Below are positions 20,065 through 29,053 of a DNA stretch of 39,632 nucleotides, in pieces. The translations under genes were made by a program, and so were the position numbers. Each line of letters begins with the position of its first letter. Within the stretch, counting starts at the first letter, position 1. Below the pieces are notes generated by a model that was not told where the DNA came from, ran no database searches, and was given only the letters and a program-made list of their open reading frames with translations. Origin of the DNA: Comamonadaceae bacterium (lineage in GTDB: Bacteria > Pseudomonadota > Gammaproteobacteria > Burkholderiales > Burkholderiaceae_C); the NCBI GenBank assembly GCA_947381325.1, contig CANCUP010000007.1, positions 1-39,632 on the forward strand, written 5' to 3'.

Positions 20065-21234
20065 ATGAACACACGCCGCAACTTCCTCAAAAACACCGTC
20101 TTTTCAGGCATCACGTTTTGCTCGTGCAGCCTGTTCGACAACGCCATGGCGCAAGGCGCGCCCGCAGGCCCCGACAACAACGACTGGGGCAACCAACCCG
20201 CCTTGAACTACCGCCACCCCAAGATGGGCAGCAAACATGCGCCCGTGGTGATCGACGGTCAGCGCGTCCAAGTGATCGACGTGCACGCGCATTGCTTCTT
20301 CCCCGAAGCCGTGGCGCTGGCTGGCAAGGGCGTGAGTGTGAACGGTGCCGTCAAGGGCGGGCCGCAGCACTACATCCCGGTGACCGACAAAGACGCGGTG
20401 CAAGTGCGCCTCGACAGCATGGACGCCATGGGGGTGGACATGCAGGTGCTCTCGAGCAATGTGTTTTGGTACGGCAAAGACGCCGCTTTGGCCGAAGAAA
20501 TTTGCCGCATCAACAACGACAACTTGGCCAAGCTGTGTGCGGCCCACCCCACGCGCTTTTCGGCCTTTGCATCGATTGCCTTGCAACACCCCGAGTTGGC
20601 GGTGCAGCAGCTCGAAGCGGTGATGAAACGACCCGGCTTTTGTGGTGCCGCCATCCAGGCCAATGTGCAGGGCATGGAGTTTTCCAACCCAAAATTCGAC
20701 CCGGTGTGGGCCAAGGCCGAAGCGCTGGGTGCGGTCTTGTTCATCCACCCACAGAGCACGCCCGAGTTGGCCAAGCGCTTCAAGGGCAACGGCTGGTTGG
20801 GCAACACCATTGGCAACCCGCTGGACACCACCATCGCCTTGCAGCACCTGATTTTTGATGGCACCTTGGACAAGTTTCCCAAGCTCAAAATTCTCTCGGC
20901 GCATGGCGGTGGCTTCTTGGGTTCGTACGCACCGCGCATGGACCACGGCTGCTTTGTGTCGCCGAGCAACTGCGACCCCACGGTGGTGCTGAAGAAAAAA
21001 CCCACCGAGTACCTCAACCAGATGTACTTCGACTCGCTGGTGTTCACCCCCGAGGCCTTGCGCCACTTGGTGGCCCAAGTCGGCGCCAGCCAAGTGATGG
21101 TAGGTACCGACCAACCCATCCCCTGGAACGAAGCGCCGGTCGAGCATGTGTTGGCCACGCCTTTGTCCAATCAAGACAAGGTGGCCATCTTGGGTCGCAC
21201 CGCTGCCCAGGTGCTGAATATCCCCAAGCTCTGA
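20065..21234 (+). CDS. Tat-exported amidohydrolase-2 family metalloenzyme
   Basis: A 389-residue protein. 'TRRNFLK' near the N-terminus followed by a hydrophobic stretch ending 'AMAQ' is a twin-arginine signal, so the folded enzyme is probably exported to the periplasm. The TIM-barrel metal-site motifs are present: His74-x-His76 in 'VIDVHAHCF', a later His in 'VLFIHPQ', His in 'ILSAHGGGF' and Asp in 'VMVGTDQP'. These define the amidohydrolase-2 group (aminocarboxymuconate-semialdehyde decarboxylase, gamma-resorcylate decarboxylase, and similar lactone or carboxylate hydrolases). The family usually uses one zinc or manganese ion. The substrate cannot be read from sequence. It sits alone between recD and the ZorA-like gene with no evident functional link to either. 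Confidence 0.8.
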   Translation: MNTRRNFLKNTVFSGITFCSCSLFDNAMAQGAPAGPDNNDWGNQPALNYRHPKMGSKHAPVVIDGQRVQVIDVHAHCFFPEAVALAGKGVSVNGAVKGGPQHYIPVTDKDAVQVRLDSMDAMGVDMQVLSSNVFWYGKDAALAEEICRINNDNLAKLCAAHPTRFSAFASIALQHPELAVQQLEAVMKRPGFCGAAIQANVQGMEFSNPKFDPVWAKAEALGAVLFIHPQSTPELAKRFKGNGWLGNTIGNPLDTTIALQHLIFDGTLDKFPKLKILSAHGGGFLGSYAPRMDHGCFVSPSNCDPTVVLKKKPTEYLNQMYFDSLVFTPEALRHLVAQVGASQVMVGTDQPIPWNEAPVEHVLATPLSNQDKVAILGRTAAQVLNIPKL

Positions 21235-21273
21235 CGCGACAAGGCGGCCGCAGGAATTGCGGACAATAGCCGC

Positions 21274-22815
21274 ATGCCCATCACACCCTACTTGGCCCAG
21301 CTGGAACAGCTGGCTGTCCCACTCGCGATTGCCGCGGTCATTGTTGTGTTCTCCCTTTTGAGCTTTGGCGTGTGGGCCTCGCGCATACGCAGTGCTCGCA
21401 AGGCGGTGCAGCAGCTGCAACGCAGCCTCTCACGCAACACCGACAACGCCCGGGAGGCCTTGCACCAAGCCCAAGACCAAACCCAAGACGCTGAGCTGAA
21501 GTTTTTGCTGCGTGAAACCGAAGCGGGCCTGATCGACTTGCCTGCCACAGACGGCGGTGGCTTACAAAGCTACAGCTTTCGCAGCCATGCCGACACCTGG
21601 CACATCCGCAGCGTGTTGGGCACACGCTTGAACCTGGCCTTATTTGAGACCATGCCCAACTTACTGATCGGCTTTGGTCTGATGTGCACCTTCATCTTCT
21701 TGGCGGTGGCCTTGCAGCAAGCAGGCTTGGCCTTGAACGCGCTGGATGTCTCGGCCCGCCAGCAGGACCAGGCGCTGCAGTCGCTGATTGCCACGGCGGG
21801 TGGCAAATTCATCACCTCCATCGCAGGCTTGTTGTGTTCGCTGCTGTGGAACTGGCGCGCCAAGGTGGCGCTGGAGAACTTGCAAACCGAGCTCGACACG
21901 CTGTGCCACACCTTGCGCCACCAAGTGCCCGACAACGCGGCCGAGGCCAGCATGCGCTTGCAGCTGAGTTTGTTCCAAGACATGTTGACGCAAAACCGGG
22001 CCCAGGTGAGCCAGCTGCGCCGTTTTGAAGGCGACTTTGCCAACGCGATTGGCGAAGCCATGTCGCGCCACATGCAACCCACCTTTGACAAGCTCAGCGG
22101 CTTGGCCGACAACATCCAATCGTCGAGCCAAAGCTTTGGCCATGCGGGCAGTCAGGCCGCCGACGAATTGGGCAAAGCCGGTGCCGTGCTGACCCAAGGC
22201 ATTGAAACCAGCCTCAACACCTTCCACGACGCAGTGACGGCCCTGAGCCAAACCCTCACCACCACCCGCAGTACCGTGGCCGATTTGGACGCGGCCATCG
22301 CCCGTGCCAGCGCAGCCGGCAACCAAGGCAGCGCACAACTCACCACCTTGTTGGGCAGCTTTGGCGACACGCTCACCCAAGTGCAAGGCGCGACCGGCGA
22401 GCTGCACAGCACGGTGGGCTTGATTCGGCAAACCGCCGACAGCTTCAAAGACAGCGCCAGCGCGATGGAGAGCTCGGTCACGCTGCAGCGTGCTGCTGCC
22501 AACGACTTCAAAGACACCTTGCTGCCCATGAACCAGGCCTTGGGCCAGACCGTGAGCACGCTCAAAGAAAGCGCGCAAACGGCAGAAGCCGCACTGGGCC
22601 ATGTGCGTACCCATTTGCAAGAAGCCCAACAAGCACTCAGCGGCACGGTCGATGCGCTCACGCAAGGCGTGTCGGGCTACAGCGGCCAAATTGCCGAGCT
22701 GCACACCAAGATGGACCAGCACTTGGCCAGTGCCGTCAACCAACTCAGCGGCAGCATCACCAACCTCGAAGAAGTGTTGGACGAGTTCATCGAACACCTG
22801 CCTGTGAAGCGCTAA
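21274..22815 (+). CDS. zorA: ZorA-like motor stator protein with long cytoplasmic tail
   Basis: A 513-residue MotA/TolQ/ExbB-type protein. Membrane helices are about 13-36, 129-148 and 174-195. 'PNLLIGFGLMCTFIFLAVA' and 'GGKFITSIAGLLCSLLWNW' match the pore helices of ZorA and the ExbB/TolQ family. After the last helix comes a tail of about 300 residues, rich in Ala, Thr, Ser and Gln with heptad-like periodicity, the long intracellular helical tail that distinguishes ZorA from flagellar MotA. In Zorya anti-phage systems ZorA and ZorB form a proton-driven rotary motor in the inner membrane that senses phage invasion through the cell wall. The next gene, zorB-like, begins six bases after the stop. 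No strong ribosome binding site is seen. TolQ/ExbB is less likely given the tail and neighbours. Confidence 0.8.
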   Translation: MPITPYLAQLEQLAVPLAIAAVIVVFSLLSFGVWASRIRSARKAVQQLQRSLSRNTDNAREALHQAQDQTQDAELKFLLRETEAGLIDLPATDGGGLQSYSFRSHADTWHIRSVLGTRLNLALFETMPNLLIGFGLMCTFIFLAVALQQAGLALNALDVSARQQDQALQSLIATAGGKFITSIAGLLCSLLWNWRAKVALENLQTELDTLCHTLRHQVPDNAAEASMRLQLSLFQDMLTQNRAQVSQLRRFEGDFANAIGEAMSRHMQPTFDKLSGLADNIQSSSQSFGHAGSQAADELGKAGAVLTQGIETSLNTFHDAVTALSQTLTTTRSTVADLDAAIARASAAGNQGSAQLTTLLGSFGDTLTQVQGATGELHSTVGLIRQTADSFKDSASAMESSVTLQRAAANDFKDTLLPMNQALGQTVSTLKESAQTAEAALGHVRTHLQEAQQALSGTVDALTQGVSGYSGQIAELHTKMDQHLASAVNQLSGSITNLEEVLDEFIEHLPVKR

Positions 22816-22821
22816 GCCGGT

Positions 22822-23565
22822 ATGTGGATCCAACGACGTCGCCCCGCTGCCGTCAACGAGCAAGTCGAAGAGTCGGGTTACATGGCTTCGGCCAGTGACC
22901 TGATGATTGGCCTGCTGTTCATCTTCATCGTGATGGTGATGGTGCTGTTGGCGCGCAAACCCGAGCCGCCCACTGCACCGCCGCCCGACCCGCTGGCCGC
23001 CGTGGTGCAAGCCATTGGTAGCCGCTTGCAAAACGCAGGCGTGCCGGTGACGATCAACCAAGCCTCGGGCGTGATCACGCTGCCCGCCGACACCTTGTTT
23101 GCCTTGGGCCAGCCCGATCTGCAAGCCGAGGGCGTGCGCACCCTGCGCCTGTCGGCGCTGCAGTTGCAACAGGTCTTGCCTTGTTACATCTACTCGCAGC
23201 GTCGCCAACTGCCCGCCGACTGTCCGCCCAACCCGCAGCAGGTCGAGGTTGAAACCATCCTGATTGAAGGCCACACCGACTCGGCGCCCCTGCAACGCGG
23301 CGACTACAGCAACTGGCACTTAGGGCTGGACCGTGCCCGCGCGGTCTACAAAGTGCTGAGCGCAGGCAGCCTGCAAGACTTGCGCAACGAGCGTGAGCAA
23401 CCCGTGTTTGGCATCAGCTCGTACGCCGACGAGCGCCCCAGCAACAAAGACAACGCCGCCATGAACCGCCGCGTTGAGCTGCGTTTTGTGCTGGCCTTTC
23501 AAGCCTCGGAGAACGGCTCGGGGCCGGGCAACGCGCTTAAGCGCATGCAAGAGACGGTGCGCTGA
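22822..23565 (+). CDS. zorB: ZorB-like OmpA-domain motor protein
   Basis: A 247-residue MotB-type partner of the ZorA-like protein. A short cytoplasmic N-terminus precedes one membrane helix (about 23-44). Asp26 in 'ASASDLMIGLLF' occupies the proton-carrying position expected in ZorB and MotB. The periplasmic part carries an OmpA/MotB peptidoglycan-binding domain: 'LIEGHTDSAPL', 'NWHLGLDRARAVYKVL', 'SSYADERP' and 'NRRVELRF'. An insertion with two Cys ('LPCYIYSQ' and 'ADCPPN') lies within the domain and could form a disulfide, as reported for ZorB-type proteins. Two of these would anchor the ZorA pentamer to the cell wall. It is six bases after zorA and five before the zorC-like gene, indicating a tight operon. 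Confidence 0.82.
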   Translation: MWIQRRRPAAVNEQVEESGYMASASDLMIGLLFIFIVMVMVLLARKPEPPTAPPPDPLAAVVQAIGSRLQNAGVPVTINQASGVITLPADTLFALGQPDLQAEGVRTLRLSALQLQQVLPCYIYSQRRQLPADCPPNPQQVEVETILIEGHTDSAPLQRGDYSNWHLGLDRARAVYKVLSAGSLQDLRNEREQPVFGISSYADERPSNKDNAAMNRRVELRFVLAFQASENGSGPGNALKRMQETVR

Positions 23566-23570
23566 ACCCC

Positions 23571-25022
23571 ATGTCGCTCGGCCTTGAATTTTTCGCGCCC
23601 CTGCCCTCGGACTTTGACCACCTGGCCCATGCGGTGCGTCAGCGCCGTGGCGCGAGCTTGGGCGCACAGGTGGATTTGCGCAGCGTGGGTGAGCGCACCT
23701 ACAGCGCCTTTGAGGCGGTGGCGTTCTCGCCCCTGAGCCCCACCGACCACCCCCACGCCCCACGCCAGCGCGACTGGCGCAACCTGCCCTATGCCCTGTG
23801 GCTCAGCCCTGAGCATGGCTTGCACACGCACGTCCCACTGGCTGAGCACTACTTGCGAGACACCTTGCCTGCGGCGCTGGCCACGCGCCGTCCGCTCAAA
23901 TGGGCACGCGCCGTGCTGCACACCTACTTGCAACACTTCGCCCCGGACGACCCTTTGTTTGTGCAGTTGGCCCAGAGCGCGCGGCGCTTTTTTGCCGATG
24001 CACGGGTGATGCAGCCCTTGTCACAGACCGAGGCCTTTGGCTTGCAACGCCTGATCGTGCAGCTTGAGCTGCTCAACCCCGAGCGCGGCCCCCAGCAAGT
24101 GGCGGCAGACATCTTGGCCTTGCCCAGCGCCACCCCCATGAGCACATGGCAGGCGCAGCACGCCTTGACCGCGAGCTTTTGGCTCAACCCGTTTGCACGG
24201 CAAGCCTTTGTGGAAGCGCTCAATGCGCCCGAAACGCTGCGCTGCACCCTGCCCTACATCCAGCGCATGTGCGAGTGGGCGCTGCATGCACCGGGTACGC
24301 CCGAGCAACGCTTTCGCTACCCCGTGTGCCGCGACGAGTTTGCCTACAGCTTGCTCTCGCCGTGGTTTGAACGCACGCCCGCGCCAGAGGTGCAACACGT
24401 GTTGATGTCTGAGTTGCTGCGCACCTTGGGCGACCCACGCCACGACCATGCGGGTTGGCTGGGCGTGCGGCAAGAAGCCATCGCCACCCTGAGCCGCTGG
24501 TTGACGGCGCGCACGCTGGACGCTTTTTTTGAAATCTTGCAACACACCGAAGACGACATTGGCCCCTACCGGCGTCGGTTTTGGGAGGCCTATTTCCATG
24601 CCGGGCACGTTCAGCAAGCATGGGTGGCCTTGGGCGAAGAAGCGTCTGCGGCGCTGCGCGCCATCGACCCCACGGGCGAGCTCGCGCACGGCAAGATCAT
24701 GGGCAAGATTGCGCCCAAGCAATGTGTGCTGATGCTGCGCATGGGCCACTTGCTGCTGTGCGACTGGAGCCACCAAGGGCGCTTGCGCGCCATCGATGCG
24801 CACAGCCGACAAGCCCCCAAGCTCTACCAAGCGCAGTACGAACTGCACGAACTGCGCTTTGCCACGCCCTTGGACTTCAACCAAGGGCTGTCCGACGATC
24901 CGGGTTTACGCCACCTGCAGTCCCACCTCGGAGGGTGGCAAACTCTCGCCCGTGACTTTTTAGCGCAACATTTGGGCATCACACTCGCAATTGACGATTT
25001 GATGCCCAGCGCAGCCAATTGA
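23571..25022 (+). CDS. zorC: ZorC-like EH-signature domain protein
   Basis: A 483-residue soluble protein immediately after zorB, in the position of zorC in type I Zorya. The C-terminal half has the EH-signature pattern: 'RRRFWEAYFHAGHVQQAW', then 'CVLMLRMGHLLLCDWSHQG', then a late His before 'GGWQTLARDFLAQHLGI'. The family is named for a conserved Glu and His; here the Glu position appears to be Asp398 (in 'LLCDWSHQG') and the His is probably His448 or His452. The N-terminal half is all-helical without a recognised domain. ZorC is thought to act in the cytoplasm with ZorD on invading DNA. At 483 residues it is somewhat shorter than the ZorC proteins I recall. The family call is by eye and context. 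Confidence 0.62.
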   Translation: MSLGLEFFAPLPSDFDHLAHAVRQRRGASLGAQVDLRSVGERTYSAFEAVAFSPLSPTDHPHAPRQRDWRNLPYALWLSPEHGLHTHVPLAEHYLRDTLPAALATRRPLKWARAVLHTYLQHFAPDDPLFVQLAQSARRFFADARVMQPLSQTEAFGLQRLIVQLELLNPERGPQQVAADILALPSATPMSTWQAQHALTASFWLNPFARQAFVEALNAPETLRCTLPYIQRMCEWALHAPGTPEQRFRYPVCRDEFAYSLLSPWFERTPAPEVQHVLMSELLRTLGDPRHDHAGWLGVRQEAIATLSRWLTARTLDAFFEILQHTEDDIGPYRRRFWEAYFHAGHVQQAWVALGEEASAALRAIDPTGELAHGKIMGKIAPKQCVLMLRMGHLLLCDWSHQGRLRAIDAHSRQAPKLYQAQYELHELRFATPLDFNQGLSDDPGLRHLQSHLGGWQTLARDFLAQHLGITLAIDDLMPSAAN

Positions 25023-25049
25023 AGACCCATCCCATTCAAGGAGAAAACC

Positions 25050-25625
25050 ATGAGCGAAATGCCAGAAACCGAATTGCCAGAACACGGCAACAACGACCCC
25101 TTCCGCACCCGTTGCGCCATGCTGGTGTCCACCTTGGCGATGGTGTTGGCCATTGCCAGCTTGGGCGGCAACAACGCCGCCAAAGAAACCATGGTGCACA
25201 ACGTGTTGGCCGCCAATGCGTTTGCGTTTTATCAGGCCAAGAACATTCGCCAAACCGACTACAAAATTGCGGCCGATGACATCCAGGTGCAACTGGCGCA
25301 AGACAAGCTCAGCCCTGCAGCCAAAGAGTTGCTGGAGAAAAAACTCGCCGATTACCAAAAGAACATTAGCCGTTATGAGTCTGAACCTGAAACCGGCGAC
25401 GGCAAAAAAGAGCTGATGGCCAAGGCCAAAGAGCACGAACACGAGCGTGACCACGCCATGCAACAAGACCCTTGGTTTGACTACGCCGAAGCCTTGCTGC
25501 AAATCGCCATTGTGCTGACCTCGGTGGCCATTTTGACGGGCGTGCGTGTGTTGTTCTGGGTGCCGTGTGGCTTGGGACTGTTGGGCGTCTTGGCCACCCT
25601 CAACGGTTTCATGCTGCTGATTTGA
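25050..25625 (+). CDS. DUF4337-like three-helix membrane protein
   Basis: A 191-residue protein with a strong ribosome binding site (AAGGAG six bases before the ATG at 25050). It has an N-terminal membrane helix (about 28-46), a soluble charged helical middle (about 50-145, rich in Lys, Gln, Glu, His) and two C-terminal membrane helices (about 148-190). The order 'NNAAKETMVHNVLAANAFAFYQAKNIRQT' in the first segment and the paired terminal helices match what I know as DUF4337. Function of that family is unknown. It begins 27 nt after the zorC-like gene on the same strand, so it may be co-transcribed, but DUF4337 genes are also common on their own in Proteobacteria. Confidence 0.65.
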   Translation: MSEMPETELPEHGNNDPFRTRCAMLVSTLAMVLAIASLGGNNAAKETMVHNVLAANAFAFYQAKNIRQTDYKIAADDIQVQLAQDKLSPAAKELLEKKLADYQKNISRYESEPETGDGKKELMAKAKEHEHERDHAMQQDPWFDYAEALLQIAIVLTSVAILTGVRVLFWVPCGLGLLGVLATLNGFMLLI

Positions 25626-25751
25626 GCCAGATCAGAAACGCCTCCTGAGAGGTTTTAGTCGGCATTGACGCGTCAGACCCTTGTAAGAGCGTGACCCCAC
25701 AGTCACAGGGTTTCACGCCAGTGCCGTCTAAAAAATGAGGAGACCGTTTCC

Positions 25752-27716
25752 ATGAGCGACATCACCATCCACCAGCCTTCCGCTGAATTTGTCAAAAATG
25801 CCACCGTATCCGGCATGGCCGCTTATCAGGCCTTGTGCAAAAAAGCAGAGACCGACTACGAAGGTTTCTGGGCCGAACAAGCCCGCGACTTGCTGAGCTG
25901 GAAAACCCCGTTCACCAAAACCCTGGACGAAAGCAAGGCCCCGTTCTTCAAGTGGTTTGAAGACGGCACCTTGAATGCCTCTTACAACTGCCTCGACCGC
26001 AACGTCGACAAAGGCCTGGGCAACAAAACCGCCATCATTTTTGAAGCCGACGGTGGTGAAGTCACCAAGATCACCTACAGCCAGTTGCTGGCCAAAACCT
26101 GCCAATATGCCAACGCCTTGAAATCGATTGGCGTGAAAAAAGGCGACCGCGTGATGATCTACATCTCGATGTCGATCGACGGCGTGGCCGCCATGCAGGC
26201 CTGTGCCCGCATCGGTGCCACCCACTCGGTGGTGTTTGGTGGTTTCTCGGCCCAGTCGCTGCGTGACCGCATCGAAGACACCGGCGCCGTGGCCGTGATC
26301 ACCGCCGACCAACAAGTGCGCGGCGGCAAGCACCTGCCTTTGAAAGCCATCGTCGACGAAGCCATGACCTTGGGCGGTTGCGACTCGGTGAAGAACGTGT
26401 TGGTGGTCAAGCGCACCGGTGGCGACATTGCCATGACCGCAGGCCGCGACCAATGGTTGGCCGACTTGGCAGACCAGCAAGCCACCACCTGCGAGCCCGA
26501 ATGGGTGGGTGCTGAGCACCCCTTGTTCTTGCTCTACACCTCGGGCTCCACCGGCAAACCCAAAGGCGTGCAACACAGCACCGGCGGTTACTTGCTGCAT
26601 GCCGCGTTGACCACCAAGTGGACTTTCGACTTGAAAGACAACGACGTGTTCTGGTGTACCGCCGACATAGGTTGGGTCACCGGCCACACCTACATCACCT
26701 ACGGCCCCTTGGCATTGGGCGGCACCGAGATTGTGTTTGAAGGCGTGCCCACCTACCCCGATGCCGGGCGCTTCTGGAAGATGATTCAAGACCACAAGGT
26801 CTCGATCTTCTACACCGCGCCCACCGCCATTCGCTCGCTCATCAAGGCCGCTGAAGCCAACGATGCCGTGCACCCCAAGAGCTACGACCTCACCAGCCTG
26901 CGCTTGCTGGGTTCGGTGGGCGAGCCCATCAACCCCGCCGCCTGGGAGTGGTACTACAAGCACGTGGGCGGCAGCCGCTGCCCGATCGTGGACACCTTCT
27001 GGCAAACCGAGACCGGTGGCCACATGATCACACCGCTGCCTGGTGTGACGCCCATGGTGCCCGGCTCGTGCACGCTGCCCTTCCCGGGCATTCAAGCGGC
27101 CGTGGTGGACGAAGCGGGCCACGACATGCCCAACGGACAAGGCGGCATCTTGGTGGTCAAGCGCCCCTGGCCGTCGATGATTCGCACCATCTGGGGCGAC
27201 CCCGACCGCTTTGTGAAGAGCTACTACCCCGACGAATTCAAAGGCAAGTACTACCTGGCGGGCGACGGTGCCATCCGCGACGAGAAGACGGGTTACTTCA
27301 CCATCACCGGACGCATCGACGACGTGTTGAACGTGTCGGGCCACCGCATGGGCACGATGGAAATTGAATCGGCCTTGGTGAGCTGCACCGAGCTGGTGGC
27401 CGAGGCCGCGGTGGTGGGTCGTCCTGACGACACCACCGGTGAAGCCATTTGCGCATTTGTGGTGTTGAAGCGCGCGCGTCCGGTGGGCGACGAAGCCAAA
27501 GCGATTGCCAAAATCTTGCGCGACCACGTGGGCAAAGAAATTGGTCCCATCGCCAAGCCCAAAGACATCCGCTTCGGTGACAACCTGCCCAAGACCCGCT
27601 CCGGCAAGATCATGCGCCGTCTGCTGCGCAGCTTGGCCAAGAACGAGGCGATCACCCAAGACACCTCGACCTTGGAAAACCCGGCCATCTTGGACCAGTT
27701 GACTGACAACCACTGA
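25752..27716 (+). CDS. acs: Acetyl-CoA synthetase
   Basis: Acs, 654 residues, full family length, makes acetyl-CoA from acetate, ATP and CoA through acetyl-AMP in the cytoplasm, so it supports growth on acetate. The adenylation P-loop '[11 protein letters not shown]' is near residue 261-271, '[17 protein letters not shown]' is the acetate/AMP site, and the C-terminal 'TRSGKIMRR' has the catalytic Lys619, which in this family is inactivated by acetylation. A GAGGA ribosome binding site precedes the ATG at 25752. The 126-nt upstream gap contains small hairpins (25641-25652 and 25691-25706) but no clear promoter that I can defend. A bidirectional terminator follows. Confidence 0.97.
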   Translation: MSDITIHQPSAEFVKNATVSGMAAYQALCKKAETDYEGFWAEQARDLLSWKTPFTKTLDESKAPFFKWFEDGTLNASYNCLDRNVDKGLGNKTAIIFEADGGEVTKITYSQLLAKTCQYANALKSIGVKKGDRVMIYISMSIDGVAAMQACARIGATHSVVFGGFSAQSLRDRIEDTGAVAVITADQQVRGGKHLPLKAIVDEAMTLGGCDSVKNVLVVKRTGGDIAMTAGRDQWLADLADQQATTCEPEWVGAEHPLFLLYTSGSTGKPKGVQHSTGGYLLHAALTTKWTFDLKDNDVFWCTADIGWVTGHTYITYGPLALGGTEIVFEGVPTYPDAGRFWKMIQDHKVSIFYTAPTAIRSLIKAAEANDAVHPKSYDLTSLRLLGSVGEPINPAAWEWYYKHVGGSRCPIVDTFWQTETGGHMITPLPGVTPMVPGSCTLPFPGIQAAVVDEAGHDMPNGQGGILVVKRPWPSMIRTIWGDPDRFVKSYYPDEFKGKYYLAGDGAIRDEKTGYFTITGRIDDVLNVSGHRMGTMEIESALVSCTELVAEAAVVGRPDDTTGEAICAFVVLKRARPVGDEAKAIAKILRDHVGKEIGPIAKPKDIRFGDNLPKTRSGKIMRRLLRSLAKNEAITQDTSTLENPAILDQLTDNH

Positions 27717-27734
27717 TCGGTTTGAGGCCCTGAC

Positions 27735-27797
27735 AGCCTCTGCCTAGAGGCTGCAAAAAACCCGCTACGGTCTGATGACTTTGGCGGGATTTTTTTG
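27735..27797. terminator. Bidirectional intrinsic terminator between acs and hipA
   Basis: AGCCTCT/AGAGGCT (27735-27752) is a perfect seven-base-pair hairpin with a four-base loop. It is followed by AAAAAACCCGC (27755-27765) and GCGGGATTTTTTT (27784-27796), a stem with one bulge flanked by A and T runs on both sides. It can terminate acs on the plus strand and hipA on the minus strand. Confidence 0.85.
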
Positions 27798-27820
27798 ATG
27801 TACGCAACGGCATCCTCAGC

Positions 27821-29053
27821 CTATCTCGCGTACCCATACCCTGCCTCCCAAGCCTGGGCCATTTGCTGTTGCAGCGCCTTGGGCACACGTGGGTCGCCTT
27901 TGGCTTTATCCATGGTGCTGTGCATGGCTTGGGCAATGCGATCTAGGGTGCGGGCTGGCTGGGTGACGCCGCATATACGGTGGCCAAAATCTTCCAGTTC
28001 CTCTTTCGTGGGATAGGCCTTGGTGTGGTGCTTGCCTGCAAACAGCTTGAGTGCCAAGGTTCGGTCCTCCAACTCGGGGCCGCCTGCGTATTGGGTGTAG
28101 GTGTAGATGCTGGTGGTGACCACATCGAACATAGGAGCCAACCAAATTTGTTCTGGTGAACGGTAGAGCAGGCCAAAGTTTTTCAGGTGCGCGTCGCCGT
28201 TACGCACCATGATGGAAAGCGCCACCTGCTCAAAAAATCGATGCAGGTTGTTGCTGGGCAATTGCAACTGGCGCATCAGCTCTGCGATGCGCTGGTAGCT
28301 ACCTTGGTACTTGCGGTCAGACAAGATGTCGCGCACCCGCATCCCTGCCAGGGCAGCGATGTCCTCAAACCCTAGGCGCTCAACGCGACCATCGTCATGC
28401 GCCACCAAATCAAATCGGTCCAGCACCAGCATTTGTCCATCGTCCGACAACGCAAACGCAGGGGTGTCGATGCCCGCTTCTCGGGCTGCTGTCAGGCAGA
28501 GGAATTCGTTGGCGGCCAAGCCTGGATATGCCGGGCTGGCGGCTTTCACGATGAGTGAGGGGATTGGCACGGTTGACCGGTCAGGCACCATGATTTTGGG
28601 CTGCATGCCTGCGATGCCCGCGCCTGTGCTCAAGTAAGCGGCGACCAGGTCATTGAATACCTCGGGGGTGTAGGCCGTGCCCAGCAACTCGCTTTTGCTC
28701 AGCGTTCGGGGCATGGGTGCGGGGGAGTGGTTTGGCAAGCTGTAGCCCAGTCGTCCAATGCCATGACGACCCACCAGTGCCAGCATGTGCATGGGCGTCA
28801 TGGGCTGCTTCGGGAAGAGTTCCCGAATCTTCATGTACAAATCGCCTTCGGGCAGGTTCTGGTCCATCGGCGGAAACAGGTCGCCGTCTTGCCAGGTGAG
28901 CTGCTGCGCGGGCGGCATCAGCAAGGCCACAGCGGGTTGTTGGGGGTCGGTCTGCAGATAGCGAAATTCGTAGGTGGACGCTCGGATCAACTGGCCTGCG
29001 TTGTCGGTGTCGCCAATCGAGACGTTCAGCAGGCGAATTTTTTCAGGGAGCAT
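27821..29053 (-). CDS. hipA: HipA-family serine/threonine kinase toxin
   Basis: A 410-residue protein from the ATG at 29053, which overlaps the hipB stop by 11 bases and has GAGGA just upstream; the frame extends farther upstream only inside hipB. The N-terminal subdomain contains 'NLPEGDLYMKIRELF' and 'GRLGY'. The nucleotide loop region is 'GAGIAGMQPK', 'ANEFLCLTAAREAGI' is the kinase N-lobe, 'MLVLDRFDL' the hinge, and 'NGDAHLKNFGLLY' the catalytic loop, followed by a metal-binding Asp in 'FDVVTT'. HipA toxins phosphorylate glutamyl-tRNA synthetase or related targets and cause growth arrest, neutralised by HipB. The nucleotide loop lacks a Ser at the position of the E. coli autophosphorylation site, so self-inactivation may differ. 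Target not known here. Confidence 0.9.
   Translation of the reverse strand: MLPEKIRLLNVSIGDTDNAGQLIRASTYEFRYLQTDPQQPAVALLMPPAQQLTWQDGDLFPPMDQNLPEGDLYMKIRELFPKQPMTPMHMLALVGRHGIGRLGYSLPNHSPAPMPRTLSKSELLGTAYTPEVFNDLVAAYLSTGAGIAGMQPKIMVPDRSTVPIPSLIVKAASPAYPGLAANEFLCLTAAREAGIDTPAFALSDDGQMLVLDRFDLVAHDDGRVERLGFEDIAALAGMRVRDILSDRKYQGSYQRIAELMRQLQLPSNNLHRFFEQVALSIMVRNGDAHLKNFGLLYRSPEQIWLAPMFDVVTTSIYTYTQYAGGPELEDRTLALKLFAGKHHTKAYPTKEELEDFGHRICGVTQPARTLDRIAQAMHSTMDKAKGDPRVPKALQQQMAQAWEAGYGYAR

Noticed and set aside
21661-23319. 552-codon minus-strand frame opposite zorA and zorB
   Set aside because: Antisense artefact of the biased third codon positions in the zor genes; no recognisable domain.
25728-27713. 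661-codon open frame antisense to acs
   Set aside because: Acs is unambiguous. The His/Gly/Val-rich antisense frame is a codon-bias artefact.
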